Shown here: piece after piece, positions 1 to 11,740 of the stretch
How the letters are laid out: each line of letters opens with the position of its first letter
How positions within the stretch are numbered: the stretch's first letter is position 1
Source: Stichopus chloronotus
Taxonomy: Eukaryota > Echinodermata > Holothuroidea > Aspidochirotida > Stichopodidae
Direction of reading: 5' to 3'
DNA length: 64,000 nucleotides
NCBI GenBank assembly: GCA_021234535.1
Contig: CM037833.1
Span: 2,920,397 to 2,984,396 of the forward strand
Notes under the pieces: generated by a model
Databases searched by the model: none
Seen by the model: the letters and a program-made list of their open reading frames with translations, nothing else
Told to the model about the DNA's origin: nothing
Program-made: the position numbers and the translations under genes

Positions 1-2153
1 TGAGTGCCTCAAAGAAATGTAGTATTCTTTTCCACCCTGGTAGGACTTCCTGGCATGGAGTGGAATAAAGTCAAGCAAAGAGTCACCCTCTACAACAGCT
101 ACTTCTGTGTGCTGACAAGGATATGCAGTATATGCATGAAAGTGCCTATTAAAACCAGCAGTATGCCATACTTCACATACCAATATGGCAGTAGAATTGA
201 CAAAAAGAACATGCTTGATTTTACCGAAGACTGGATCTCCAAATTCTGTTTTACGAAGAATGACAAGATTCTCGCAATATTTTGTCCCAAAGACTTTGCA
301 CCATTTTGCTATAAAAACCTCATCATACAAAGGGACATGCAAAGATTGTGCCACAACTTAAGCGTCGATGGAGTATGCTAATATTACAGATTCACCGGGT
401 CCAACCTCATCGTCTCTCTCTGTCTTTTTGGACATCACATTGTTACAGAGAAGTATTTGATTTCTGTATGCCAGGGTCTTTGCTATGTTCTGAAAATAAC
501 ACACAATGTGAGAAAGCCTCCTAGAAAAATTATGGAATGCCTCGAATCTCATCACCCACAGATGACTCAATGGTCCAATGTGTCGAATGGCTGAGGGATA
601 ATGTGTGATGAAATGGTGCTTTGGTTTCAAATGTCTGTCTGGGAATAGCTGAAGGAAAAGCATGTGGTGATCTCTGATGAGCTGTTCAAGGAATATTGTT
701 TTCCCTCTAGTAGCAACAGGAGAAAATATTATATCCATACATTCAAGAAGAGCTAGAACTAAGTCCCAATGTTCATCATCCTCTGGGACAAGATCACCAA
801 GCGTGACAGCTATATGTCGCATGAGATACCGCATCTGCCCAGCATTCTGGCCAGGTGCACCATCAGGAGAGCGGATGGCGGTATCGTTGAATGGAGAAGG
901 CTTGTTGCTCTTATCCGGAATACCCTTTCTGGACGAGCTTTCCCAAAACCAGCTTAACTTCAAGTGAGCAAATACCTTCCACCATATCATGCATGATATC
1001 AGGAGCCCTGTTATTGATGACGTGGAAGTGGTGAACTTGGTTGAGAGGACATGGTGATTTGATACCAGTCTCTTGCAAGTTCTGAAGTTGCAGATCAGTT
1101 TCATAATTTGCAACTGTCCGCATGACATCATTGTTCTCGATCACTTCCTGCCTTGTTGCATGACGATGCATCTTGCATGTTGTACATAAGTAATTAGCAG
1201 TGAATCCCTCTGCAAATCCAAATAAAGAGTGAATGCCAAGATTGTCTCCAACAACCTGAGCAATTGAAACTTTAATGTTTCCCTCAAAATAATCTGTATG
1301 TATGTCAATACCATCTGCTGCAAGGGAATTTATATCCTGTACAAGTTGTGCAAATAGTTGTTCATAACCAAAAAGCTTAGCATCACTAGAATTGTAAAGC
1401 ATCAGAAGGAACATGTTCTTTAGAGTCGATCTATATTTTGGAGGAACACTGGCAAGTGTAAAATACACCGCTCCCAATTTATGAGTTCCAGCCTTTGGAC
1501 TTAAGGGATTAGTAACTTCAAAATCATCCACATATGAGATTATCTTCATGGTATTTGAAGAAGACAAAAATTCACTTTGCTTCACGTATGATCCATCATG
1601 AAAGTCCCTCATTACATTGTCATTACTTGCTTCATATGCTAACTGTACTGAACTGTAAGGCTAAGCCTAGCCTTACATACTCTACAGTGAGCTAGAGACA
1701 CAGTGTCGCCTCGGCCCACGAAGCAAAGTTCTCAATAAAACAGACAGTAAAACATGCGCACCTTTTTCTGTGAACGCCTTTCTGCGCTGATTCTCTTCCA
1801 TTTTGATGGCCCTGGCTGCTCCTGTTCGTTTGATTTGACCCTGAGTCCCGGTGTCCTTTTCTTTCCAGTGACCACGTAACTCGTCGAAGTGGCTAGAGTT
1901 GTGCTTGTGGAAGTGTTAGGCCCAACACTTTGTTTGTCAATTTGACTACCCTCGTTTTTGTCCAAGCCTCTTGATTAAACCACCTTAATTGTAGGATATT
2001 TTCCGGGCAATAGCGTTTGTTTTGCCCTTTATGCCCAGGCAGGCTTTCCTTTACACGATAGGATGGATCGTAACAATCCTCCGAGAAATGTCCACTACAA
2101 AATCCTTTCTTTGTTGTGTTGGAGCAACCTCCTACCACACATCGCTTCGGCAT
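1..2153 (-). pseudogene. THAP-domain transposase-like gene, decayed, runs off left edge
   Basis: This reads leftward from an ATG at 2153. The first exon opens with a THAP-like zinc motif, C-x4-C then C-x2-H (CSGHF), but only about eight residues separate the pairs where THAP domains have 35-50, so the middle is deleted. A frame change follows near 1960. A donor-like site at 1761 and an acceptor-like site near 1653 suggest an intron of about 109 bp. The next part (1652-911) has the core YVDDFEVTNPL, a GDNLG motif and FHVINNRAPDIMHDMVEG, all typical of a transposase-like family common in marine invertebrates. The frame shifts near 925 and continues to 361 with KHHFITHYPSAIRHIGPL. A stop at 358-360 is followed by open frame to base 1. 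The family is inferred from remembered conserved blocks; I cannot name its superfamily with certainty. Confidence 0.68.
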
Positions 2154-3100
2154 AGTACTGACTTTGGCTGAAAATTAAGAAAAATCTAAACAGAGTAGCG
2201 CACGTAGGTCCTGACTCACGCGTGTAAACAACATGTACAGCGACCCGGAAGTAAGCACTGGGTTCCCCTTGCAACCTTGAACATGTTTTGAAAACAACCA
2301 GATTTTTAATCGTTCATTTCTCTAGAATTCAACCTTCCTTTGACATAATCTTGGTGTCGTTGGAAAGGTACGAGGAAGTGTTACTTGATTGTGGGAAAGA
2401 ATGTGCCTATTTCACACCCTCTTTAATACTCCACTTGGTCATTTTCAAGTAACAGATTTGTATTGTTGGGTGATAGTGTAAGACTATGTACAGTTTATTT
2501 CTCTCCTGTATTGGTTTTTCTTTCAAATGCAGTTGCTTTGGGAATTGCCCCACCAAAAATTATGTAGTCACAATCCCAAAGATTCAACTTTGCTAAATCA
2601 TCATACAGTTGGATTCAGTGGGCTTTATGTAAACTAATTCTCGCCCCCCAACCCGGCCAGACACATTTTGAGAAGCATGTTACTTTTTACTATGATCGTC
2701 TCCTCGGAAGACAGGCTGCAAGCATGTTTCCTGCCATGAGAAATTGTTTAGGCTCAAATGTTCCTTTCAAATGTTCCCTGCAAATAAAAATAACTGACTT
2801 TCTGCAGTAGCTTTGAATTGGAGCATAGCCGATTTGGTTTCGCATCTGTAGTTATTCAAAGTTTTTTGCTGAACTCCTGTGTGATATTTGAAATGGTGTA
2901 GCCATACAACCAATGTTGAAGACTTGACTTCAGGTTGAGAGACAATTTGCCAAAAATATTAATAAAACTACAGAATCATGAGAGAAAACACAAGCGGGCA
3001 TTAATTCTTTGAAATGTACTGACAAAAAGTCACCACCCCGTTCCATAAGGATTCGGTACTTCATTCGCAAGAAGTTGTGACTATCATGTACCTTATACAT
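2154..3100. other. Non-coding stretch upstream of the THAP pseudogene
   Basis: No reading frame or RNA gene is recognisable. The first 100 bases lie directly 5' of the THAP ATG and would hold its promoter or element end, but I see no convincing TATA box or terminal repeat. The rest is AT-rich unique-looking sequence. Confidence 0.4.
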
Positions 3101-3108
3101 TTGATGTC

Positions 3109-3345
3109 ATGCTAATATGTGCACTGGAAACCAGTCACAAAATTTTCTCACATGATGCATCTAATGGCCAGGATGCCGCAAGTGATAGAGGGACAGATAG
3201 AGTTGATGATAACAAGGAGAGTAAAGAGGCATATGTCTTCACGATTTGTGGAGGTCCACATCGCAAATGGGATACATACTCCTGTTGTCCATACTGTGAG
3301 GTAAAACAAAATTGTTAGTCACTGCAAAACCCATCACTTCGAAGA
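3109..3345 (+). other. Unrecognised coding-like segment ending at a possible splice donor
   Basis: Two overlapping frames stay open here. The frame from 3119 ends EVHIANGIHTPVVHTVR, directly before the donor-like GAG|GTAAAA at about 3300. The composition looks more protein-like than its surroundings, but I recognise no family and see no partner exon. It may be a transposon exon or chance. Confidence 0.2.
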
Positions 3346-3505
3346 ACAAGGGGTGGCAAGGGCAATTCACCTAGAGGAAAGACAACAAAGAGGTCACCAA
3401 GGGAGAAGCTACAATCTTATAGTACTAAAGAGGCCGAAGAATGGAAGTTCTGCAAGCATAACACGATATGTCCCTTCCGCCGATTGTTCTGGATACTACT
3501 ACACA

Positions 3506-3990
3506 ACCAGAATGCAGAAATGCATTGTGGTTTCGATGGTCTGTTTCTAAATCTGATGTATAATAGCATTAGTATGTATCACATTAAGCTACGTTTGTTT
3601 TATATGAAATATCTGCAAAGCTTTCTTTCAAATATCGAATATGACATTTGTCCTAGCTTCACTTCTTGAGATATTGTGTTTACAAGCTTTTCAGAATTTG
3701 ACCTCCACCAAAAACGATAGGGGTCTTCTACTCAATGTGGCACATCTACACACCAATTATGAAATTTAGGAAATTTGACTGAGCTTTGCTTCTTGAGACA
3801 TCGTATTTACAAGCTTTTCAGAATTTCACCCCTGTGGACCCCAAATGACCTTTGATCTCCATCAAAATCAATAGGGATTTTGCAATCAATGTGGTACACC
3901 TACACACCAAATATAAGATATTTACCAACACGGACACACACACGCATACATACGCACGATTACAAAGGTAACGATTATCATCGAAACCCG
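3506..3990. repeat. Composite dispersed repeat, copy 1
   Basis: The left module starts ACCAGAATGCAGAAATGCATT and recurs at 30138 and 42631. The right module holds two blocks of the GACCTCCACCAAAA type, each followed by a fragment like CAATGTGGCACATCTACACACC, then a CA-rich tail and a terminus near CGATTACAAAGGTAACGATT. The tail recurs at about 49140-49200. Blocks repeat inside the copy about 150 bp apart (near 3700 and 3850), so this is a partly tandem copy. Probably a SINE- or MITE-like family; class undetermined. Confidence 0.6.
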
Positions 3991-3999
3991 TCTCAAGAG

Positions 4000-5100
4000 G
4001 GACGGGCGCTTCTACCATCTACTGGCAATGTTTCTGGACCATTCAAGAAGTGGTGGACAAGTGTGGTCCCTTATAACATAGCGTTTCTTGCAAAATTAGA
4101 TGTTGATATAGTTGATCACAGAGAGGAGACCTGGCTCGGGGAAAAATGAGGAATATCCCCAAATTGTTAGAGGTGACACAGAATGTGGTAGTAAAATTCT
4201 GTTGTGAATGGTGCACGCTGTCTGGCTACAATGAAGAGACACAAGAACATGCCCGATATTCAAATGCTTTTCGTTTGGGCTTTGCAATAAAGGACCTTGC
4301 TATAGCTGTTACAGCGAGAAGTATTACGGGGTAGCAGAGTGCAGAAGTTGACGAATTTTTTAAGATGAAACGAAAGTGAGTCGCCTTGCAAAGATCACAG
4401 CACCCGCTTTCCGTGAACAGGGAGAGCAGTCTTGGGAAAAAAAAACAAAAATCCTTCCCCTCACTGCCGATTGCGGGAAGTTCAATAATGATTGGCCTAC
4501 TTTCACGAAAAGGAAGCAGGGCTGAAGAAAGACATCAGAATAAATGGCATGGATGTAGAGTCGTATGAGCATTTAGCCAAAATAACACGAATTCGAGTTT
4601 TCGTCAATAGAAGGCGCCCGAGAGAGGTTGAAACTATCACTATTGAACAGGAAGAAGAATCCAATTCCGGATGAAATCTTCGAATCGATGACTACCCTCA
4701 GAAAGATTTACCTAAGGAACGCCTGACATTACTGACGGTAAGAGGGAAAAAGAGGACGAGGTGTTCCAGTGTTGCTGATACAAGCCATGCACGAGAGAAT
4801 TGACATGCTCATCAGTTTCCACAAGAAGAGAGCCTATGACTGTACGACAGAGCTAGCAAATCAAGCCAACCATGTGGGCCACGATATCCAAATCCATGCA
4901 GAGTATTACAGTATTACAGATTGCCTCAAGAGGCGCTTATGCTTCTCATCCTGGCGGACAAAGGCCACCTTCATAAGTTTGAAGGTATAACGAAATCAAT
5001 GCAAATGACGAGATTGATGTGGAGCTAGTAGACGAAGAAGGTGACGCCGACACCGGAAGATGATGTTAATTCTCCAGAGCATGACACAGGCTATGAAGTT
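4000..5100 (+). other. Unrecognised degraded coding-like region
   Basis: Short open frames switch phase repeatedly (4146-4334, 4386-4568, 4492-4674, 4769-4990). One stretch is cysteine-rich and another reads DETKVSRLAKITAPAFREQG. This looks like a decayed gene rather than random sequence, but no family is recognisable and no frame exceeds about 75 residues. Confidence 0.2.
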
Positions 5101-5159
5101 GCAGGACCATCAAGTCTCGAAGATCAACAAAATATGCTTATTTATTATCCAGTCTGAAG

Positions 5160-5295
5160 GTTATGTCTATCTGTCTCCATCTATCTCTCTGTTTATCTTT
5201 CAGTTTGTAAGTAGGTCTGTCTCCCCAACTGTATGTCCAACCGTCTGTCTATATGTCCAACTGTCTGTATGTGTGTCTGTATGTTCAACCGTTCA
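5160..5295. repeat. Degenerate pyrimidine-rich microsatellite
   Basis: Imperfect repeats of TCTGTCTNTATGTCCAAC and TCTATC-like units. The predicted ORF across it is an artefact of the repeat. Confidence 0.5.
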
Positions 5296-5719
5296 TGTTT
5301 ATAAAATTCAGTTTAACGGTTGTCGCTCACAGCCTATACTCACTGAATCATAGTGAAAGTTCCTAAGTTGTTCCTCGTCAGTTACAATTAGTAACCAGTT
5401 CGCAGTAGTTTTCTCTGGATGGGTGGAGGGTCATGCAGGTAAAAATGCCTGCATAAAATCCTGCAGCTCACTGCCATTGTTTCCGACTGTACATGGAAAT
5501 TGACAAAGACAATGACACAATGTCCTGAACATATTCGAGATATGATGAAAAAGGAATAACCTGAAGTATGATACTTATAAATTGTTTTCCCCAGCATAAA
5601 TTATTTACACCATAAATAGAAAAGCGGTTAGATAATAACTTATCACTAACACGCAAGAGAACGTAAGGAAAGAAGAAGAAGAAATCAGCAGAAGGACGAG
5701 AAAAAATATATTAGGCTAG

Positions 5720-6235
5720 TACAGTATCATAACTCCTGAGGTGGTTTGTGGTCACATATGTTATTGGATGTTAAGGAGAAAAAGGTTTTGTAGGGTCTTA
5801 GGTAATAACATATGGTATACCTTAAACATAAATTACTCCAGTGCTTAAATCTAGAATTTGTTACAATGTTAGGGCTTGTAACTTGATGAAGGATATAATT
5901 AGTTTTATTAACTGATAGTTCATTCACTGCAAACCAGACATCGCGTTTACGAACTTCATTACTTACTGTCCAGCATAGCGAATATATGTCATTATGAGAA
6001 CAAAAAATGTTTGGTCCTGAGGATAGATCCTTGGGGTACTCCACAAACTACTTTTCGTGATTCTTAAGTGATTACTGTGTACATATTGCATTCTATTGTT
6101 CAAATAACTAGACAGCCAGTCATGAACTATCCCATAATGCGCCAATTCTTAAGTAATGAATGACGGTCTACAGTGTCAAAGGGCGCCGTCAAGTCAATGA
6201 AGACTCTAAATGTAATAGTGCCATAGATGTAGAAC
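5720..6235 (-). mobile_element. LINE reverse transcriptase relic
   Basis: Read leftward from about 6230, the sequence encodes a degraded motif-A region (FIDLTAPFDTVDRHSLL), then WLSSYLNNRMQYVHSN, typical of the LINE segment between motifs A and B, then a broken catalytic region where YADD would fall (IRYAGQ), and a later block LSVNKTNYILH equivalent to the LNxxKTxxI region. Several frame changes separate the blocks. CR1/L2/Jockey-like by motif style. No 5' or 3' end is visible. Inactive. Confidence 0.6.
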
Positions 6236-6404
6236 GACCAGACCTGAACCCATATTTACTTTCCTTAAGGAGACTGAATTTGGAAACGAGTTTTCTAGTC
6301 TTTTATCAAAGTAACCTTTCTACCTGGTCTATAATTATTCAACAGACTTAAATCTTTATCAATTTAGAACAAACGCGATGATAAGTTTGACCATGTAATG
6401 TTTG

Positions 6405-6490
6405 AGCACTGTCAGTTTCCCTTCTTGAGATATTGTGATAGCAAGGTGGGTGACGTAACACGCATGCACACACACGTACACACACATCAA
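6405..6490. repeat. Fragment of the dispersed repeat family (tail part)
   Basis: The sequence CCCTTCTTGAGATATTGTG, then AAGGTGGGTGACGTAACACG and a CA-rich tail, matches the right-hand end of the copies at 3506 and 48990. Confidence 0.45.
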
Positions 6491-6814
6491 GTGGGTTAGT
6501 ATTAAATTTCTATACTGTAAAAAGTAAAATGCACTGCAACATAAGCACATAGTGTCAACCATAATAATAGGCATACCCTAATCGGGTCTGCACATAAACA
6601 AATTTGTAATTTCATCTGTTCAATAATGGGAAAAAAAAAGGAATTGAAAAATTTGTTTGCTAAAAAGTTACTATGTAGCAGACACTACTATTAATCTTGA
6701 CGGCAAACCATGCCGGTTATTTTGAGAACAGTAGATGCTATAACTTGACCATTAAAGGGTATGAATACATACGTTTTCCAGTAGAATGGGTCTATTGTGT
6801 TATGCTGGCAAATC

Positions 6815-7360
6815 TTAGTTCATGGAGACAGATATCTTTTCAGGAATGTCAAGAGCGACGTAAATTGTGCTCATTCTGAGCCTGTTCTTGGTGGCTGTCA
6901 TACCTGATGCATTGCCAACCAATAACATGGCTCGAGGATCCGTATGTGCAGGCGAATACATATAAATTGTTTGGTCTGATTGCTGGTTGTATGTGGCTGT
7001 GGCTGTTTCCTTCGCATACTTGATATGTAATCCTGAGTCCGTTGAGATGAACTCGCCTGCCGGCGCTGCCGCCACTCATTCATTGACAACCTGATCGGTT
7101 CACCTCTCCTCCTTTCATTGAAGAGTGTTAGTCTAGTGACAGTTAGATCCCGCAACTTCTCCTGGACATGTAGGGTGTAGGCATTTATTGCCTCACGCAG
7201 AATGTTATAAGTTCTTCCGATCAAACATGTATCTTGATGTACAAGTTTCTGGAGTAAAAGGTGATCCATGAAGTGTCCTTTGTCTTTTGTAGTGCACAAA
7301 AAGTGCTGCAAGTTTTCCTTGTCTCTTGTCATTTCTACAAATAAAACCAATGTCATTGCA
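6815..7360 (-). pseudogene. Tyrosine-recombinase-like (Crypton/DIRS-style) domain relic
   Basis: The 152-residue frame from 7356 contains LRDLTVTRLTLFNERRRGEP, which resembles the RLxLFNARRGGEP block of a family of invertebrate proteins with an integrase-like fold. In another frame, 6935-6815 reads MTATKNRLRMSTIYVALDIPEK, resembling their KxRHRxSTLYAxLDIPE block, the position of the second catalytic arginine in tyrosine recombinases. The expected downstream HMGH...Y part is absent. A frameshift separates the blocks, near 7075. Assignment to the recombinase fold is inference; the family resemblance is from memory. Confidence 0.42.
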
Positions 7361-7971
7361 GCGGACTTTGCATAAATGTTTACACTAAATTCTCAGAAGT
7401 TTCCTTTGGTTTGTTGATTCGGATCTCAGTGGCGAAACAGGCACTGTCCAGGTCTCTTCACGGCACTTACCTTGACCTTATGTCATAAATATTTGATGCT
7501 GTTTTTCTCTCATTCATCAACACTGGTGTCCCCTTTTTCATCTGTTCTCTGTTTCTGCCAATGTGTCTTTACATTTTTTCACTGTAGTAACGCACTTCAA
7601 TGCTATCAGAATCACGGTAGTCAAGAGTGCACTGTCTGACGACACATAGTTACGTAGCACGGATGCACTTCACAGCACATGTCACAGCATTTATGCTTAG
7701 CATGCCTCTGCCTATGGATAACAATAGGGTGGTTCTTGGGTCTGGGTGTGTCTGTTCCGGAATGGGCGAGAACTGCCTGAACCTGCATAGGGAGAAGCTG
7801 GATAAGTTTACATTTGTGTTTGTGTATTTGTGTTTTTGTTAGGGAGACTTTGTTAATCTCCGTTGTTACGGTGTAAGACACCGGGTTAGTTCTTCAATTA
7901 TAGTTTCAGAAGTATTCAACGTTCAACTGATTCCATGTAAGTTAGGCACCAATTCACTACAAGAATGAGAT
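7361..7971. other. No recognisable gene
   Basis: Short ORFs on both strands around 7620-7880 mirror each other and contain low-complexity GTTTGTGTTTGTGTATTTGTG. Nothing else is supportable. Confidence 0.4.
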
Positions 7972-9102
7972 AAGCCGCACCGAAGCAAGTGCACCCCACC
8001 GCCTGCCAAACGTAGACCTAGACACGCGAGCGAAGTCGGACTGAACCCTCAACCTAGCCTCCGATGCGAACATTACATCCGCAGGCCGCCCCCTCTCCTC
8101 TAAATACAATATTACAGCGATCTCTCCATATCGCCAGCTTTATAGAGGCCGATACAAAGGTAAGTATCTCGCGAACACTAGTGCCACACAAAGAAGGCGA
8201 CCGTACAAAAAGTAATCCTGGCTGATCGCCAATGTATTGCAAAACGTGAGGCGATCAGTCAGGACTTGAAACCCTTCCCACTTTGGACATCCAGTTCGGG
8301 GGTGGGGGGGGGGCAAAGACCGTCTCCAAGACGCCACTGAAAGCGCTTGAGATTGGTTGCAATGGCGATTCGCTACAACGGCAAAAGGCAAGTAACCTGC
8401 TGTGAACCACACTTCCGGCCCCGAAGCACAGTCGATGTGATGGGCCTGGACAACCAGTTGATCAAAAATAGCCCGATACAGGGCCCCCGTACTGGATCGC
8501 GAGAACTTCCTGACAGATGCTATAATATGGAAATAGAGGGACACTCTCCCCAATAACGAACGAAATACGCTAACGGCATGCTGCTGTCAACAGCACTATA
8601 AACACATTTGATCAGGAGAAAACGGAGATTCGAAGGAAAATGCACAAGGCCCAATCCCTTACTCCTAACGCCCTGATACCCTACCCTTCTTTTGACCAAC
8701 TCCGTCTTCTGTGACCACAAAGAAAAACTAAAACAGTTCCCGGGTACCACAAGAGAGGGTAAATGAGACGATTGATAACAGTAACCTTCCCCAACAGGGT
8801 CAGGTAGCGATCCTACAACCGAGCCTCCACCAGGTCCTCTTTCTCGTTCCACGTGACTCTGGCGAACAATGACCAAACCATATACAGTTAATTTTTAATG
8901 CGGCGTCCACCCACGATGCCGCGAAGGGCAGTTGTTCATATCGCCGCCTTCCCAGACGAAGTCCTTTGGTCTTTTTGCTGGGTTCAGTCTGGCACCTGTT
9001 GCTCTTCGAAAGGTAGCCAGCGTGCCAGTAAGGACCCTGAAGACTACGCAAGTGACGTCATCATCGTGCTGAAGACACGTGACCTCAGTTCCACCAGGAC
9101 GT
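7972..9102 (-). mobile_element. LINE copy B (same family as 27.4-29.4 kb), degraded
   Basis: Reading leftward, this matches the LINE at 27412-29360 from just before the catalytic YADD to the C-terminal end of the ORF. Blocks include LRLGRRRYEQLPFAASWVD, a KTELVKRRVGYQ region and YSAVDSSMPLAYFVRYW. The catalytic box reads HDDD where copy A has YADD. The copy has many indels, including a G-rich tract at 8301-8313. It stops at about 7972, close to the ORF end, and lacks the 3' UTR that the other copies retain. That is unusual for a LINE and implies a later deletion. Confidence 0.8.
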
Positions 9103-9149
9103 TTTGACGTTCATATGCAACATGTTTTCATTCATCGTCACTCTACCAT

Positions 9150-9260
9150 GTACCATGGGGTGCCGCTATTCATCCACTCCGTTTCCATGGTAACCGTTTA
9201 CCCATGGGTGTATAGTGCAATAAATAGCTCCACTACCCAAGTGACTACATTATCTCAACT
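9150..9260. repeat. Diverged repeat related to 57070-57185
   Basis: The block GTTTCCATGGTAACC followed by a TAGCTCCAC...AAGTGA block appears here and at 57100-57175 with similar spacing. Family unknown. Confidence 0.35.
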
Positions 9261-10059
9261 TAGCTCTTATTGTTCATTTACGTGGCAACAAGGTAAATGT
9301 GGGTGGTTCAATACCTGGGATCGCAGCAGTTTTCCTGACCGAGCTAATTGTGTTTGGGTTTGTTGACTTAAATGATGTGCCTGATCAATGAACTGCAATC
9401 GACCAATAAAGGCTTACATTCACATTCAGCCAGGATCTAAAACAGAGGCTTTAAAAGAGCTTTAGAAAAATCCTACTCAATTTGAAATCATATAGACCAC
9501 ATCATTGACTGGGTGTGGACAACTGAAACCGTGCATGACATTATGCAGCCTCGCGTATACTGTGTTCGTGGTGAACAAACACACAATGCAGATCACTTGA
9601 ACAAGAGAAGCTCATACTTGGCGCAGTCTAAATTCAGCTATGAATATTTGGTTTTATGTTGCGCAGAAGTCTACTGAATGACTGGCCACAGCTTCGGAGC
9701 GTGCACAGCGTCAACAAAAGGGAAAAAATACTTCAGCCTCGTCCAGCTTGTCCTTCATGGAAAGTTCCAAAGTAGTGAAACCACTATCTACGGCACATTG
9801 ACAAGGGTCTGCTTAAAGGATATTGATATTCTGTAATTTGGCGATATACAAACGGTAGCCGATAATTTTCTGACCCTAAATCTGAAATATCTAAGCAAAA
9901 CAACTTTTACCGAACTTTAGACATTTTTTTAGAATGTTTTAAATGATGTTTTGGTACGCCGCCACTTTGTCGCTTTAAAATTTGGGGGCGCTTTTGACGA
10001 AAGCAAGCCACATCGGAACTTTTACACAATGCCCACACAGTGCGAGTTAGTGCCTACTT
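9261..10059. other. No recognisable gene
   Basis: AT-rich sequence with only short ORFs. I see no repeat copy or RNA gene. Confidence 0.4.
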
Positions 10060-11181
10060 CACGAAATGATCGCACTGTCTCCCTTATTTGTGTCGCATTC
10101 GACTGCGGTTGTGTTAATCGAAGAGGGGAAGAAGGGGTAGGGAAAGGTTAAAGGTATTGTGCTATCCCAGACGGAAGAAACTATCTTGAAAGAAGAGAGC
10201 TTTCCCAAAAGATGGCTGAACAATATTGGTACAGGACACACTGTGGACAAGTTTACCTTCGGTAAAAATAAAGTCGTGCGCGAAGATCATTTCAGACGAG
10301 AATGTTTCGAAGAGGACCTTAGAGCTTGATTGATAGGGGAAACGCGTCGCAAAATCCTGAAACCAGACGCAGTGCCAGAAATTTTTGTTCACAAGAGACC
10401 GAAAGAGGACACTGCTGGCCTGGCCTTGTGGCTGTGGTATTCTTTATCGAGAAGCCTAGGGCCCGAGGTTTGGTCTTCTTTCCTTCAATGCTTTCGAACC
10501 CCGTTGTCTGCGAAACATATAGAACATATTGTTAAAAAAGGATGAAAGCAATGCCCATGCTTTTCGCATTCGAGCTTTCATATGTAATAGTTCAAAACAT
10601 CGAAAAGTTGCCAGAAAAGGGGTGGTGCAGTAGAAATTGTGGTAATCGTTTTTGGCATGATGATGAACGATTGAAAACATTCAAAGAATGTTGATCCAGA
10701 AACCAATCGCAGGAAGAAATGGTTGGTTGAAGGCTCAGCTGCACATAATGCCCTCAACAAAGTTATGTTGAACAAACGGCTTTTGAACGACCTCAGGTAT
10801 TAGCCGAATTTATGCATACGGGGGCACTGGAGGTCTATCAATGTTGTTTTGAGATGTCTGCAACACTGAAACTAGCTGCGATGGACCACACCCCCAATGT
10901 AGGACGGTCCCAAGCCGTTGTTCAACAGCCCCGAAAAGGCTCTATTGCCAAAGGATATAGTATAGGAAGTCATTTTCCAAAATTCAGAAGCAGTGTGTGC
11001 TTAAACCAATCTATGAAAAGAAAACTTATGAGTATCTGTTTCCAGTGATGGCTGGTGTAGTCAAACGTGAGCAAGATGCTAGGGTTGAGGCCATCGAGCA
11101 AGCCCCTGCCCCCAATATTGCACCAGTGCCTCCACTAGCCAAGGAAGACATGTTTGCTAAGTATTCCACTCGATTTTAAGT
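10060..11181 (+). pseudogene. THAP-domain transposase pseudogene, copy 1
   Basis: The N-terminal THAP part reads FDCGCVNRRGE at about 10100, then a glycine/lysine stretch, IPDGR and KRELSQK-like blocks, VREDHFRRECFEEDL near 10280 (the C-x2-H cysteine appears changed to Arg), and DAVPEIF at about 10370, equivalent to the THAP AVPTIF box. After breaks, 10730-11180 encodes LNKRLLNDL, then FMHTGALEVYQ, LAAMDHTPNVGRSQAVV and KPIYEKKTYEYLFPVMAGVV. These are characteristic C-terminal blocks of a THAP transposase family known to me from fish and echinoderms. At least four frame changes occur. The catalytic middle is largely missing or unrecognisable. A shorter relative lies at 30720-31320. Confidence 0.65.
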
Positions 11182-11591
11182 TTTCAAATTGTACATCCAG
11201 TAGACGTTATGTGTGCTACCGTGGCAAAGATAGAAGGCCAACAATCGAACAGGATAACTGCCATTCATACATTTCGTTTCTTGTTTGTCACGTTCTCTGC
11301 AGCTTTTTAGGATCCATCTTCTTATACCTCAAGAACTGTACAAAACGAAGTTCTAAACTGAAAGGTTGCAAACATATCTGGAAGAATGCGGGTGTGTTCT
11401 TCATACATTCACCCAAGGACAGTTTTTCTGCAAACAATCCGTGACAGCACACACTCTTTCTCGTTAAGCATTCGCAAGCAACGCGTACAAATACACCATG
11501 TTTGGATGTCGCTTGCGGAACTGGTGCAGAGGAATCAGAGTCAACAGCAACAGTTAGCAACAGTTCCGGACAATTTCGGACTGCTTTAGAC
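11182..11591. other. Spacer between THAP pseudogene and P-like element
   Basis: Only short ORFs, with a small CAACAG-rich patch near 11540. No gene is supportable. Confidence 0.4.
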
Positions 11592-11599
11592 AATTTAAT
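11592..11599. repeat. Left target-site duplication AATTTAAT
   Basis: Identical to 18050-18057 and immediately outside the left TIR. Confidence 0.75.
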
Positions 11600-11740
11600 A
11601 TGGAATGCAAAAAGAGCAAATTAATGTGATGAAGACGTACTTTGATGTGATGATGACGTGAATGTATTTGATGAGCTACTTTGATGCAACAACGCAATTT
11701 CGTGCAAGGCACGGCGGCGCTCTTCATTAATGACCACTTG
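11600..11740 (+). repeat. Left terminal inverted repeat of P-like element
   Basis: Inverted match to 17884-18049. It contains direct repeats of a TTTGATGTGATGAAGACGTA-type unit. The right copy has an extra unit, so the arms differ in length. The inner end is marked by CTTCATTAATGACCACT in both arms. Confidence 0.8.

Noticed and set aside
4..381. 125-codon plus-strand ORF at the left edge
   Set aside because: It is the reverse strand of the open C-terminal part of the minus-strand transposase-like pseudogene, whose conserved composition fits better.
5060..5353. 97-codon ORF
   Set aside because: Its translation is dominated by SVSPTVCPTVCLYVQ-type repeats from a pyrimidine microsatellite.
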